Source of the DNA: Atherinomorus stipes
Taxonomy: Eukaryota > Chordata > Actinopteri > Atheriniformes > Atherinidae
Direction: 5' to 3'
NCBI GenBank assembly: GCA_023101725.1
Contig: JALJCO010003029.1
Coordinates: 1-64,000 of the forward strand
Length of the DNA: 64,000 bases
In this document: piece by piece, positions 1-11,943 of the stretch
Layout: every line of letters starts with the position of its first letter
How positions within the stretch are numbered: position 1 is the stretch's first letter
Position numbers and translations under genes: made by a program
Notes under the pieces: generated by a model
The model's input: only the letters and a program-made list of their open reading frames with translations
Databases searched by the model: none
What the model was told of the DNA's origin: nothing

Positions 1-528
1 TATATTAATAGTAATAATAGAATGTACCTACAGTACATTCTGTTTTCTTCCTGTCAGATTATAGGCTGTTGAAAGTGTGTCCATAATCATTTAATCAAGC
101 TTGACCAAAGTAGCCAAGCAGATTGGTACCTGACGGGTAATCCGCAAAAACGCTGTTCCTGACAAAGAAGCATGAACGGAGAGCAAAGTCAAAAACCAGG
201 GATGATGTTCTTTCACGCAGGAGTCTCTGAATCACATAAATGAAGCCCCAAAGAAGCAAAATGACAGAGACTACAGTGCATTTATACATTTAGGAACTTG
301 ATGTGTTGATGTCAGGTTTGACAGGGAGAGCCCTGGTAAGTGGGTCTTGGTTTGGGTTCGGGTGGATGCAGTTCTGATGTGCACGCGGCTGCACACCCGG
401 CAGTGGTTAGCATGCCCAAACAAGAAAAGGATGCAACTATTTTTTAAACTTCTGACAGACATATTAATGCAGAATAAGCAGAAATTTCCTGCATTATGAA
501 CGTCTGACTGAACAAACACTGACATTTT
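1..528. other. Left edge, no gene seen
   Basis: No recognisable gene, RNA or complete mobile element. The open frames here are short and look like chance frames. Confidence 0.5.
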
Positions 529-529
529 C

Positions 530-638
530 CCCCAGTCTCGTCAACGAGACATTTTAGTCATCATAGAGACACGTTTATCATGAAAAAAAAGGGGGCATCA
601 ACGAAATAATTTCATCATCGTTAACAAAAACAACACTG
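530..638 (-). mobile_element. hAT-like terminal fragment
   Basis: The right border reads GTTAACAAAAACAACACTG. Its reverse complement begins CAGTGTTGTTTTTG, as does the fragment at 46011. Both contain many TTTTAGTC-type words. No opposite end or target duplication was found, so this is taken as a truncated DNA-transposon end. The superfamily is inferred from the CAGTG terminus. Confidence 0.4.
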
Positions 639-678
639 GTTCACATAAGACCTGCAAAAGGCTTCTGATACAGTGGAC

Positions 679-800
679 TAGGGGTGTCCTCACTAAGAAT
701 TTTCACAGTCGGACCTGATTCGTCAGATCATGCCATTCGTCAACGATCCGTCGAATCATGTTTTGTTTTTTCCCCTTATTGATCCATGATGTCATTTGCG
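679..800 (+). mobile_element. hAT-like left terminus (TAGGGGTGTCC)
   Basis: Begins TAGGGGTGTCC followed by words rich in GTCG and TCGAAT. A matching inverted end (GGGGACACCCCC) lies at about 9337-9350. The two could be ends of one old, heavily interrupted element or of separate copies. Their flanks show no convincing 8-bp duplication. Confidence 0.4.
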
Positions 801-1451
801 TCTTTTCCCTGTCTATAAGTTGAGCTGTAACGCCTGATTAAATACATTCAACTTTTTATTGTTTCTGCTTAACAATTTAAAGTCGGGAAAGAAAATTGAA
901 AGGGTCCACAGTCTGTACGCTCGCGCACGGTCCAAATGTCAAACATATAAAGAGGAATTCCAATAGAATAACCTTCTACTTAAGAAATTAATTAATTACA
1001 CAACAACAACAAAAAAAAGGCTGATAACGAAGTACAAAGTTACATCCATGTAAAACAGAAAGTAAACGTTAGAAAATGTGCAGCAAAAAATGCGAAGATG
1101 CTGTGCTGCTGAGACACACAGTCTCCAGGTAAAGTTCATAATGTCCCAAAAATAAAACCAGATCTGACCTGAATAAATAAGAAAATAAATCCTGCCACAG
1201 AAAAGGGCCTCGCTCTACAGCAACTGTCACCACCTGAGTCCTAAGAAGTTGTGTCAGGAAATCATAGAACAGGGAGAGGGGCGCTCCTCGCTTCGTTAAC
1301 AATAAAGCCAACAGGAGAATTCTCCTCAGATGGTGTGGAGTGGAGGGTGGAGGGAATGTGCAGAACATCACAGCCATGATTATTCTACAACTTGCTGGAT
1401 GGTACAGCATCTTCCCCTGAGATCTCAACCATTCATTGAGGAGCTGCTCCA

Positions 1452-1640
1452 CAACGGAGCGCGCTCAACAGCTGATGCTGCCAGACAGCCCCAGTACAGG
1501 GCAAACATAAAAGCGCTGCTCAGGAGTCTGACATCAGCCGAAGGCTTCATGGTTAGGACATTATGGTCGTAAAAACATGTTCTTTCCTGATACAACTTGA
1601 AAAGGCCACCAGCAGCGCCAGCGCATCCATCTACTTCCAT
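1452..1640 (+). repeat. Dispersed repeat, copy 1
   Basis: This stretch is clearly similar to 8745-8945. Both contain GCTCAACAGCTGATGC, a CTTCATG word, GACATTATGGTCGT and TTCTTTCCTGAT in the same order. It is probably part of the interior of a non-autonomous DNA transposon. No coding potential was recognised. Confidence 0.6.
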
Positions 1641-1677
1641 CTGCCTCCATCTACTTTCAGAGCATTACACACAGCAT

Positions 1678-1954
1678 TACTACCGCCTTCACTTCTAGTG
1701 TGTAGTGGAGGGTTACCTGCCTTCCAATGGACAGATAGAAACCCCACGTGTGGGATACGCTATTTGTAATGTGACGCAGAAGTGCGAGGCTGTTCCCGAT
1801 CTGGCTCTTTTTTTCTTCGTATTGTTTCTCTGATGAGAAAGCACAGCCGACTGGGGAACTCAACGCTAGCAAGTCAGCATGTAAGTAAACAAGGGGAAAC
1901 CCTCCGTATTTCAGAAGGAGCAAAGTTAAACGGGTTTTCAGTGGAAGGAGGCCT
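1678..1954 (-). mobile_element. TTAA-target element family A, truncated copy
   Basis: The reverse complement matches the first roughly 270 bp of the two full copies at 13275-13879 and 25322-25924. The preserved end is AGGCCT next to TTAA at 1955-1958. The other end is missing. Confidence 0.75.
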
Positions 1955-2197
1955 TTAAAGGGAAAAGCCATGTTGATGCTTGCTGGAGCCCTGACACAGC
2001 CCTTTTTTGATCATATGTGTGGATCGTGGTGTAATAGTATTAACATGAACTTAAACGTAGGGTTCAGACCACTAAAAATAAATCAGTAAGACTCATTCTG
2101 TCTCTCCACACAGAACTGATCGTGAGTCTGTCCACTTTGAAAGAGCTGGCTGCTTAAATGTTCAACAGCATGTCACCCTGATGCATTCAGTGTAAAC

Positions 2198-2479
2198 CAG
2201 CGGTTCTCAAACTGGGGGGCATGCCTCCCAGGGGGGTTCAGGGCTCTGTCAGGGGGGGGGGGCAGCCAGGCTTTTGTACTTTAACAGCAAATGGGCATAT
2301 TCTTTAAAGTACTAATGAACAAATGATGATGACTGAAATAGCATTGCCCCCCCCCCCAAATGCAGTGCATTGTTCATGTATCTCATGGTAAACTTTTGGG
2401 TGTAATGTAAAGGGGGGGGGCCTCACATTATAATTTGGAGTGAAAAGGGGGCCCTGCAAAAAAGTTTGAGAAACCACTG
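2198..2479. mobile_element. hAT (Charlie-like) MITE, 282 bp
   Basis: Left end CAGCGGTTCTCAAACTGG; the right end is the inverse of CAGTGGTTTCTCAAACTT. The CAGNGGTTCTCAAACT terminus is typical of Charlie-type hAT elements. The flanking 8-mers match only partly. The inside holds several G and C homopolymers and no coding remnant. Confidence 0.8.
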
Positions 2480-2532
2480 ATGGGTACTCTACATGAGGTA
2501 GTGAATAGATTTTATTGCACTTAGAGTAAAGT

Positions 2533-4033
2533 CAGGGTTTCCCCCAGTGCTTTATAGGCCTGGCGGGCGCCAGGCTTATCTTGCTCCCCCGCCAGGCTAA
2601 GCGTCATTTATTTATTTATTTCAAATAGGGTTTTTTTTGTTGGTTTTTTTTCACCAAAACAGTATACCAAAGATTGCATACAAAGCTTATAACCGCATCT
2701 GGTAATTAGGCACAATGGCGACATCTTATGGTCGATACGTGAACACTTGATGCGGTGAGAGGTGAAGTGAAGTGACCCCCTCGAGCGTCCCATCCCCGGC
2801 GAGCCGACCGAACCACTGCATGATAATAATGCAGAGCCAGTGCAAGTTAGCACAAACATTAGCTTACCGTCGGAGCAACAGTCTACGAGCCGCGATGCTA
2901 AACATCGAACGAGCGGATTCGGGGGCGGGGGCGTTTCTGTACATGTGCAACATGTGTAACTAGAACAGATGAGAATCTGACTTTTTTCTAAACAACATGG
3001 AGGAAATGTGGAAGGACGTCACATTCCTGGTTGTTGGAACATCAGAGGAAAACTTTAATGTGGTAATAAGTGAATAAGAAGATCACGGACATTTATTTCA
3101 TGAAGATTTCTGCTGTCTGACAAAACTGGACGTTTCTGCTGCTCAGTCCACTGATGACAGTGTGTTCGTATCGGGGAGGACTATCGGACACAGAGCAGAG
3201 GAGGAATAACTTGCTGCCACGGCGGAGAAAACATCGGATTTAATTCCAAACAACAAAAACACGGTAAATTACGGTGAACACTCATTAATTTGACACTTTA
3301 TTTCACGTACCTATGCTCCCAAATATGACACACAGCATAACGTTATTATGCTAGCTAATGCTAACAGAGACAGCTGTGGTGTTGCTGCGAGTTTTTTGCC
3401 AGTGTTTACATGGTCGTGCCCAACCGGGTTATTGCTAATATTCCGGTTATGAAAGAGTTATGAAAGAGCTACTGGCTGCATGTAAACGCAGTGAATGACT
3501 AATCTGGGAAATATAGTGAAATAAATCCAGATATTCACGCTGCTTTCCATGTTGGCAGATACGAGGTAATTGAGACTAGTCCCCACCGTAATGGCGGCAT
3601 TCCAAGGGCGCAACACACAAAACGCTCGTTGGATTAGTCTGTAATGTGCTAAACACACATATCGGGCCTCTACACCATCACACTAGCATTGAGATGGCAG
3701 CAAGCAAAAGCAAAAGTAAGCCATAAACAGTGTAAATACAATACACTGACAAAAGATAAATGACTATTATGATTTACTGATAGGCAAGCCTACAAAATGA
3801 AAACGTGAAAGCTATTACTGAAGCCTTTCAGCCAGAATGCATTTCAAAATTGTGCCCCACGTATTGTTAATAAATTATTAACACATAACAGTCACAATGT
3901 CAAAATTCCTGTCATTTTTCAACTTTTTTTTTTTCTCTTCAAAAGACCGGGCGCCGGGGGCCCATCAGTGGCGGTGGACCACTGTTGGACTTCTCCACCA
4001 CCAGGCTTAGCAGGTTTTCTGGGGGAAACCCTG
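2533..4033. mobile_element. Non-autonomous hAT element, 1.5 kb
   Basis: The left end CAGGGTTTCCCCCAGTGC is mirrored by the right end (inverse reads CAGGGTTTCCCCCAGAAA). Subterminal GCCAGGC/CCAGGCTTAGC words also pair. It has no long open frame, so it is a deletion derivative. No exact 8-bp duplication was found, so the insertion is old or the borders have changed. Confidence 0.75.
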
Positions 4034-4360
4034 AAAGTCTACCGTGAGCAGAGACATTTCTTTGATTGTGCCTCTTCTGTAGAAAAATCTTCCCGGCACT
4101 CTTAAGGGAAAAAAGCAGTTTGTGTAAGTTTAAAAATCTTTGAAAACAAAGCTGCTGTGGGTTAACTACTGGCCTGTTTTTTTGCTTATTTTTTGTTGTG
4201 TGCATTGTGATTATGTTTTGTTTTGTTTTGTGTTTGTTTCTTTGGTTGTTATGTGCTTGTTCCTTTTTGGCAGAATGTTTTTGCTTATTACAAGCAAAAA
4301 TAAGTAAAAAAAATTTTTTTTTTTAATGTTTTTTTATTTTATTTTATTTTTTGCTTGTAA

Positions 4361-4790
4361 TCAATCAATCAATCTTTATTTATGAAGTGCTTTTTCCAGC
4401 AGGTTACGCGACTCAAAGCGCTTTACAGTTTAAAATCATTCCCGCCCGCCCGCTGCCCCCCCAACCAAAAAAAAAAATTGAAAATCCCCAACTCAAGTAC
4501 ATCGATCTACCTGAGGCCGAGTACAGATGGAAAAAGTGAGGGAACCCCATCAGAGGAGCCGTCTGCACCGGGGCGGTACAGCAACCGTAGCCGCAGCGGC
4601 CCAGGTGCCCAGGGGAGGTGTGATGGAAGACCAACCCCCACCAAGGCACCAGTGATACTGCATCCAGTCGGCCAACGCCACCCCGGACAGACGGCCCCCA
4701 CGAGGAAAGCACAGGAGAGACCTAAGGACCCAGGAACAATAAAAGTAATAAGAACGTATGAAATACATTAAAACATTGAATAGAAACATC
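4361..4790 (-). mobile_element. LINE 3' end, reverse orientation
   Basis: Read on the minus strand, it ends in AAAGCGCTTTGAG...TTCATAAATAAAGATTGATTGATTG. The GCGCTTT plus ATAAATAAA plus (GATT)n design is typical of 3' tails of fish LINEs and of SINEs that borrow them. Upstream sequence is GC-rich and encodes nothing recognisable, so the copy is 5'-truncated. Confidence 0.55.
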
Positions 4791-5048
4791 TAAAAATAAG
4801 CTAAACAAAATTTTGCCAATGGCATAAGCAAAATTTTCTTGATAAGTTTTATTGAAATAAGATGAATTGCCTTAAAACAAGTTCCTATATCTCACTGAAA
4901 TGTTTAAGTAATTTTGTCTTATTTTGAGTGAGATATTTTTAATAGAAATTAGAAAAATATACTTGGTAAGATTGAAGTTTTTGCCATGCAGTTACAATGT
5001 GGGATTATAGCCCAGCCATTCTCAACCTTGTACTTAGTCCTCATTTGT

Positions 5049-5092
5049 TTTATTATTATTATTATTATATTATATTATATTATATTATATAA
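5049..5092. repeat. (ATT)n/(TATAT)n microsatellite
   Basis: A run of TTATTATTA passes into TATATTATAT repeats. Confidence 0.9.
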
Positions 5093-6010
5093 TTAAAGGA
5101 ATTTGAAGGAATTTGGATTTGAAGGAAATACATAAAATGAACAAAGAAAAACTGCAAGCATGAGACAGGGAAGTAGCTGTTCCTTCACAGAAGAAGTTGC
5201 AAAAAAGCACAAACTGAGCTGAGCCAAAGTGCTGTGGATGGAAAGCTGTCTGTGTATGAGGTTATTCAGAGAGAGCCATTCTTAAAAACAGTGATTTATG
5301 TCTGTCCGGCCACTCCTTGCAGGTTAAGAAGAACCACACAGTCTGGCCTCTGCAGCATCTTCCCATCCCTGACTCACTACCTGAATGGATGTGGTCCCTT
5401 TTCCTCCTCTGGAATAATAAAACACCAAATCACCTTTTTAGACACCGTTGTCTGGGAAGTTGAAATAGTCATTGAACACGTCTCCCACACATCTGAGTCA
5501 TCGCGTCCCACCCACAGATTCACATCCCATAAAGGAGAAACTAGACACTCCAGCAAATCTGTTATTAGGGGTTCTTATTTTTAAACTTTTTTTTCCCCAT
5601 AAAGGTACTTTTGAATGGTGGGAAACAGTGAGTCAGTAAAGCATTTGACTCATTGTTTTTCCTTTGAGGTTCTGATGGTGACCATCCAGTGGTGTTATGA
5701 TCCCTGAAGCTGCATGCTATGTGTAACTGTTCATTCATTCATTAAATGGGAGTTGTGGGCGACAGTGGCTCAGGTGGTAGAGCAGGTCAGCCAATGATCA
5801 GAGGATCGGCGGTTCGAATCCCGATCCCCCAGCCATATGTTGTGTCCTTGGGCAAGACACTTAACCCCACTTGCCTTGTATGAATGTGTGTGAATGTTCC
5901 GGTGGTGGGAGGGGCCGTAGGTGCGAAATGGCAGCCACGCTTCCGTCAGTCTGCCCCAGGGCAGCTGTGGCTACATACATAGCTTACCGTCACCACGTAT
6001 GCATGAGGAC

Positions 6011-7033
6011 TAGGGCTGTGTTAAACGATTTTTTTAAACGATTAATCTATCGATTATTTTTTCGATGCATCGATTAATCTAACGATTCACTTTTTTAGCT
6101 CGATTCGACTCGATTCGATTCGATTATCTCCTCATAAATTGACAGACAGCAATTTATATTTGCTGATATAGATATCTAAAATGTAAAAAAGAGCATGAAT
6201 AAAAAGGCAGTGGGAGCAGCAGCCTGTCATGGACTTTTTCATGAACCAACAGAATGTAAAATTTATGTTGAAAACACAGCTGACTGAAAAACAGGCTTTT
6301 AATTCTTTCATTTACATGAAAATAATTATAAAAAAGTCATTATTGAAATAATATGATCATGTAAACTTGGAGGATTTAAGCTAAGACAGATATTATTTTC
6401 CAACAAAAGATAATGAAGATAAGTAAACATTTAGAGATGAACATTTTATTGAACATGGTTCTAGCTTCCAGAAAAAGTGCATCTTCATCTTTATTCTGTT
6501 AATGCTTAATATGGGTGCCAATCACTTGGAAATGAAATTAAAAATACTTTATTTATCCCAGAAGTGACGACACAATACTATTACCAACAGATGAAACACG
6601 AACATGAGGTTGAGAACGTGACTTTAATTATATTCAGTCAGAGACGAGACAGCTCCCAGCATCAGCTGCAGTTCCACCCACGGCCAGCAGATGGAGCTCG
6701 TGCATCATGCTGACCGTCTCAAACAGGCCTGACGTGTCTGAAGACATGGCGTCCATCTCACGGAAGTGTCTCATGTGTCATGAGGCTTCGGATTCGCCAT
6801 CCCTAATATATAGTTATACCTTCGATAAACGAGTGTGGGCCTTCACTGCCTTACACTTTGGAAACTTGGAAGAGCCACTCGCGGAGATCGCGCCGCCATC
6901 TTTGTTTTAGTCTGAAGTCACATGGCGCCGCCATCTTTGTTTTGGTCTGACGACGCATCGGTACGCATATTTTGTGTCGACGTATTTTTTGCGTCGACGT
7001 AATCGGTTACGTCGACGAATCGTCCCAGCCCTA
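6011..7033. mobile_element. Non-autonomous hAT element inside the SINE
   Basis: The ends are TAGGGCTGTGTTAAACG and the inverse of TAGGGCTGGGACGATTCG. The flanking 8-mers are ATGAGGAC (6003-6010) and ATGAGGAG (7034-7041), 7 of 8 identical, as expected of a hAT target duplication. CGATT/CGACG repeats make up the subterminal regions. No transposase frame remains. It contains a LINE-like tail at about 6527-6577. Confidence 0.9.
6527..6577 (-). mobile_element. Rex1-like LINE 3' tail fragment
   Basis: The minus strand reads CTTCTGGGATAAATAAAGTATTT, close to the 3' end of the LINE at 46.3-48.2 kb (CCTTCGGGGATGAATAAAGTA). Only the tail is present, as expected of an extreme 5' truncation. Confidence 0.5.
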
Positions 7034-7131
7034 ATGAGGAGTGAAAGAATAATGGACCTACTGTGAGCACTTTGAGTTCCTGGATAGGAAAAAAAGTGTG
7101 ATATAAATCTAATCCATTATTGTTATTATTA

Positions 7132-8744
7132 GTTATTTTTCAGTACCGATAACTATCATGTAACTTTCGCTTTTACTCTATACTTAAAGCAAAAATAATA
7201 AAAAAAAACTCTTTCTTTAAAAGCGCACAGAATCAGCGCAGAAATAATTACAGGTGAAGAAAACAACTCTCAAAAGGTACAGCGTTTTAACAGGGAGCAA
7301 GGATGGAAATTAGCTGTGCTATAATTTTGATATTTTTACATTATACCATGGGGGGGGGGGGGGGGAATTATTAAACACATCATTCTTTCTCAGAAAATAT
7401 ATTTCTACTAGAGCTATTGACATGAAATTTTCACCAGATGTCGGCAACAACCCAAGTAATGCACACATACAAAGAAATCCTAACATTTATGTCCATAAAT
7501 TATGTGTAATATTTTGAAATAACACAGGGAATAAGTAGTAAACACATGAAGAAATGGAGACAAAAAGATCTGGAAAGCCAAGAAAGCAGCTGGAGTCTGT
7601 CAGTATTTAGAAAGTAAATCTGCCCCCTATCAGTGCAAAGTAGTTTAGTCCTGATTGATGCCTTTAAAAAGGTTTCTCATCACCAAGTGTCAAACAAGAA
7701 GCACTGCATGATGGGTAAAAGCAAAGAGCTGTCTAAAGGCTGAACTTCCGATAGTGGCCGATGGCTGCAGTTTTTTCCACAGCGCCATAAAGCTTCTTCA
7801 CAGCCCTGATCACTGAGGGACGGGGCTTCTCCTCACACAGAGAGGGGGAGGTAGAGGGGTGCAGGGTAGCAGAGGGAGGAGAGAAGTGGTCCAGGTGGAG
7901 AATATAACTAGACCACGAAACCAGTACGTGCAGTACAATCTTCATGATTTGAAAACTTAACCAAAACCTCCTTGGTGGAGGCAATAAGTACCAGTTGTTC
8001 AACAAGCATAAAGGTGAATCATATTTCAGCAGAAACAGTCACGTTTCCACCGGCATATTTTGCACCACAGTGCTTGTTAAACTAACAACAACAGCTACTT
8101 AAGAATGCACGAAAATGCAAGCAGTCTGTAACCGCTTTCAGACTCCCGATCAGAAATCATGAGTCACATGAAAATCAAACCTGTTTGATATTCTGGTCGT
8201 GGCTCGTGAGTGAATCGCATGTTGAAGCGGAGCCACGACCAGACTGAGAACTTTTTCCCCGGAGATTTTCACATTTCGCATTTCTCCATCTTTCATTGAG
8301 GACTGTAGAGCCGTCGGCCCAAAAGTCAGCACATCGTCATCCTGAGTAATAATAATAATAATCACAGTAATAATACTTTTAAAGTGCAGTTTTGTTTTGT
8401 TTGAAACTGGATTGTATTTATTGTTTTGGAGAAACAGGGTCTAGTTTATTGGGGGGGGGGGGGGGGGGGGTACAATTTTCTAACAGAGACCTTTTTTAAT
8501 TTCATTTTTATTGTTTTTTTGTTTGTTTATTTAGGATATTTAAAAGTTCTGGTTCTGGACATTCCAGTGTGAAATGAATGTTTAACTGTTGCATTTGAAA
8601 GGATGCACTTGCATTATTATTACATATTAACATTACGTATGTGGATATTTTGGTCTCGGTAAAGTCGACAATAATATCCTTTATCGTCAATATGTGGGAC
8701 AATGTATTGTCCAGCAAAATTTGTTATCGTCCCAGGCTTGGGTT
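7132..8744. other. No gene seen; two poly-G runs
   Basis: Nothing recognisable apart from G homopolymers at 7350-7365 (16 G) and 8451-8470 (20 G) and a short (AAT)n near 8347. The open frames are short and show no family motif. Confidence 0.5.
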
Positions 8745-8945
8745 CCACATGTGTGCTCAACAGCTGATGCAGTGAGACGGCGGTCCAGTTCAGGACAAAG
8801 ATAAAAGCTTTAGGGAGTCTGATATCATCTGCAGGCTTCATGATTCAGGACATTATGGTCGTTAAAAAACGTTCTTTCCTGATGCAATCTGAATAATCTT
8901 CCAGCAGCGCCAGCACATCCAACATGGAGCATTACGCACGAAGTA
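8745..8945 (+). repeat. Dispersed repeat, copy 2
   Basis: Homologous to 1452-1640 in the same orientation. Shared words include TGTGCTCAACAGCTGATGC-like, GACATTATGGTCGTT and CCAGCAGCGCCAGC. Confidence 0.6.
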
Positions 8946-9229
8946 GACGTGGTGTTCGTGTCTGTCAGACTGTTTCCACCTTTACAGACTGATGCTGTAA
9001 ATTAGTGGAAGAAGCCAAGATGATGATGATGAGACAGTTGAGGGTCCTTCATCATGTCTCTGTGTGCGCAACTCACCAGGAGACAGCGGTTTAAACCCGC
9101 CTGCCCGGCCCTCCTTGCTGTATGTCACACTTATAGTAACAGAATTATTAGGCTGCTAACAGACCTATAACAACAATTATTTAAAGAACAAATGAATATT
9201 GTGTAAAAATCAAACATTCAGCCCCCCCA

Positions 9230-9351
9230 CAGGATGGCATGATCTTTCTTGGTAACCAAATGCTGCGACTATTCGACTTAGAGACTGGCTGTCGAAGCAC
9301 AGTCCTCCAAATGAGTCATCCAATTGTGGACTTTTCGGGGACACCCCCAGT
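9230..9351 (-). mobile_element. hAT-like right terminus (GGACACCCCC)
   Basis: Reverse complement begins GGGGGTGTCCCCGAAAAGTC and contains GTCGAA words like the end at 679-800. It is either the partner of that end or a separate truncated copy. Confidence 0.4.
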
Positions 9352-9460
9352 ACTGTCCCTTTAAAGAAAACTCAAATGAAGCTTAAACAGTTTTCCTTTT
9401 GACTGAAACATAAAAAGCTAACATCAGGCTGTTCTTGCACTTTTAGCTTGAAGTTAATAC

Positions 9461-10590
9461 GTTCTGCTGTCAGACGTCCGCTCTGCACCTGAACGCAGCA
9501 GCGGTAGGATGCTCTGCTGTCAGACGTCCGCTCTGCACCTGAACACAGCAGCGGTAGGATGCTCTGCTGTCAGACGTCCGCTCTGCACCTGAACGCAGCA
9601 GCGGTAGGATGCTCTGCTGTCAGACGTCCGCTCTGCACCTGAACACAGCAGCGGTAGGATGCTCTGCTGTCAGACGTCCGCTCTGCACCTGAACGCAGCA
9701 GCGGTAGGATGCTCTGCTGTCAGAAGTCCGCTCTTCACCTGAACGCAGCAGCGGTAGGATGCTCTGCTGTCAGACGTCCGCTCTGCACCTGAACGCAGCA
9801 GCGGTAGGATGCTCTGCTGTAAGACGTTCGTTCTACACCTGAACGCAGCAGCGGTAGGATGCTCTGCTGTCAGAAGTCCGCTCTTCACCTGAACGCAGCA
9901 GCGGTAGGATGCTCTGCTGTCAGACGTCCGCTCTGCACCTGAACGCAGCAGCGGTAGGATGCTCTGCTGTAAGACGTTCGTTCTACACCTGAACGCAGCA
10001 GCTGTAGGATGCTCTGCTGTAAGACGTCCGTTCTGCACCTGAACGCAGCAGCGGTAGGATGCTCTGCTGTCAGACGTCCGCTCTGCACCTGAACGCAGCA
10101 GCGGTAGGATGCTCTGCTGTAAGACGTCCGCTCTGCACCTGAACGCAGCAGCGGTAGGATACTCTGCTGTCAGACGTCCGCTCTGCACCTGAACGCAGCA
10201 GCGGTAGGATGCTCTGCTGTCAGACGTCCGCTCTGCACCTGAACGCAGCAGCGGTAGGATGCTCTGCTGTAAGACGTCCGCTCTGCACCTGAACGCAGCA
10301 GCGGTAGGATGCTCTGCTGTAAGACGTTCGTTCTACACCTGAACGCAGCAGCTGTAGGATACTCTGCTGTAAGACGTCCGTTCTGCACCTGAACGCAGCA
10401 GCTGTAGGATACTCTGCTGTAAGACGTTCGTTCTGCACCTGAACGCAGCAGCAGTAGGATGCTCTGCTGTCAGATGTCCGTTCTGCACCTGAACGCAGCA
10501 GCGGTAGAATACTCTGCTGTCAGATGTCCGTTCTACACCTGAACGCAGCAGCAGTAGGATACTCTGCTATCACACGTTTACTCTGAACCT
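9461..10590. repeat. 50-bp satellite, about 22.6 units
   Basis: The consensus unit runs from GATGCTCTGCTGTCAGACGT through CCGCTCTGCACCTGAACGCA to GCAGCGGTAG. Unit variants alternate (CAGACGTCCGCTCTGCACC, CAGAAGTCCGCTCTTCACC, AAGACGTTCGTTCTACACC). The trio repeats at 9719-9868 and 9869-10018, a 150-bp higher-order unit. The right end decays at about 10560-10590. Minus-strand open frames of 72-172 codons arise because three units equal 50 codons without a stop; they are not genes. Confidence 0.97.
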
Positions 10591-11024
10591 GTGGTTAGGA
10601 AACAAAGATCATACCATTCTGGCAGTAGTTGGGTGCTGAAAGTTTCATTTTAAATCATATTTCTTTGTTTTTTAAAGGTGTCATAACCTGCTGTTTTACA
10701 CACACAATCCTTCTTAAATTATCTTCAAATGAATTTTTAATTCTAGTTTGGTGGGAGGAAAATTTAATGAGCGCATTTTAACCTCTTTTTATCTCCAACT
10801 TTTGTTTGTCGCAAGAATACGTACGAGAGTTAGAGCTGTCTGTAACCACGTTCACGAGGCAAACGTCAAAGCCAAAACAAAGTTTTATGAGGACAGAGCA
10901 GGTGAAGGAAATGATGTCCCAACAGAGAAAAACAGTAAAAGGGCTGGACTCTGATGAATATAAGGAGCACACGTCTGACGTGAAGTTAACCAAACACTGT
11001 TAGCTTTTGTAGCTACATTAGCAG
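10591..11024. other. No gene seen
   Basis: AT-rich unique-looking sequence. The overlapping 65- to 71-codon frames on both strands show no motif. Confidence 0.5.
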
Positions 11025-11132
11025 CTCGTCCGCTCGTCTACCATCGTTTACTGGTCTCTGACACAAAAGATAATGTGTAGACAAAAGGTATTGTGAAAGG
11101 CTATATAAATAAAGTAAACTTGATTTGATTTA
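11025..11132 (+). mobile_element. LINE/SINE 3' tail fragment
   Basis: Ends GAAAGGCTATATAAATAAAGT followed by CTTGATTTGATTT, the usual 3' tail of L2/CR1-type LINEs and dependent SINEs. The 5' part is not recognisable. Confidence 0.5.
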
Positions 11133-11409
11133 AAGTGTGGGATGACTCTGGCCAGTAGAGATGGCTGTCATAAGAAAATGTCTTCTCTCCACACAAACAT
11201 TTAACACAACTTTCTGCATCAACAGCTGCATCACCACATCAGTCAGGTACTGATGCCGGATAAAAGTGGAATAAAGATCCAGAAATGACATCCGCACTCC
11301 AGAAGTTGATCCTGAGGGGTTTTCATTGTGTTACGTTTCGGGCGTCTGTCCTGGAAGTCTCCAAGTGTTTTTCCCTGCTGATGTGATCAGAGGCTCCGTA
11401 CATACGGAC

Positions 11410-11885
11410 TTTACCTCTGAATCATCATCTGCTGCTTTCATGAGGGGGGGGGGGGGGGGGGGGGAGACAACCACAGGGTCCTTTCATACCCCGGGATTCC
11501 CGGGCGCTACTGGGGAGAGGGGGAGTAGTGGCTGTTTCACGCGCTGGCTGCATTGCGGGGGATCTGCTGGCCCGTGGGATGCCTGGCCTGCTGCGTCCAG
11601 GGGGGGGCTGCTCCTGGGCGCTTGGGCCCTGGGCCCGGTGCTGTCTCCGCCCCGGGGGGCGCCCGGCGCCTGGTGGGGTCGGCAGCTGCTGGTCTTGGTC
11701 CGCTGGGGCCTGGGCCCCTAGACTGCGGGGGGCTCCAGCTGGGGCCGCCTTTTGCCGCCCTTCGGGGGATGCATGTCCGCTCTTTGGGGGGGGGGGTAGC
11801 TGGGATCTGGGCCTCTGGGTGGCTGCTGGGGGCCTGGGTCGTGAGCCTTGCGGGCTTCCTCCTCCTTGCAGAGACGAGGCTGCAT
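11410..11885. repeat. GC-rich, G-skewed repeat region
   Basis: Starts with a run of 21 G (11444-11464), followed by about 400 bp strongly biased to GGG/CTGG words such as GGGCGCTTGGGCCCTGGGCC. The overlapping open frames (121-131 codons on both strands) follow from the lack of A/T-rich stop codons. Similar G-rich blocks occur in fish repeat 3' regions; the family was not recognised. Confidence 0.5.
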
Positions 11886-11943
11886 CTGCATGACTGTATC
11901 ACCACGGAGACCCTTTATTATGCATGTTGATGCTGTGACACCG

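Larger units (their letters stand above)
5757..7131 (+). mobile_element. tRNA-derived SINE, split by a hAT element
   Basis: The head has an A-box-like TGGCTCAGGTGGTAGAG at about 5766 and a B box GGTTCGAATCC at 5811-5821, the internal RNA polymerase III promoter of a tRNA-derived SINE. The body has CTTGGGCAAGACACTTAACC and CCCAGGGCAGCTGTGGCTAC, which are common in fish SINEs. The body stops at 6010 and the tail resumes at 7042 with CACTTTGAG...ATATAAATCTAATCC and (ATT)n. The gap is the hAT element at 6011-7033. Confidence 0.75.

Noticed and set aside
5757..5830. Functional tRNA gene at the A/B box sequence
   Set aside because: The sequence does not fold as a full cloverleaf and continues into a SINE body and LINE-like tail.
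679..9351. One 8.7-kb hAT element spanning both TAGGGGTGTCC-type ends
   Set aside because: The ends are related but no 8-bp duplication joins them, and other elements lie between. Two separate truncated copies are as likely.
9670..10188. 172-codon minus frame, and overlapping 67- to 72-codon frames
   Set aside because: Products of the 50-bp satellite; the protein repeats every three units.
9461..10590. CRISPR-like repeat array
   Set aside because: Units are contiguous with no unique spacers; all four arrays in the window are plain tandem satellites in a vertebrate genome.
11326..11905. 121- to 131-codon frames on both strands
   Set aside because: They arise in G-skewed, stop-poor repeat DNA and overlap on both strands.
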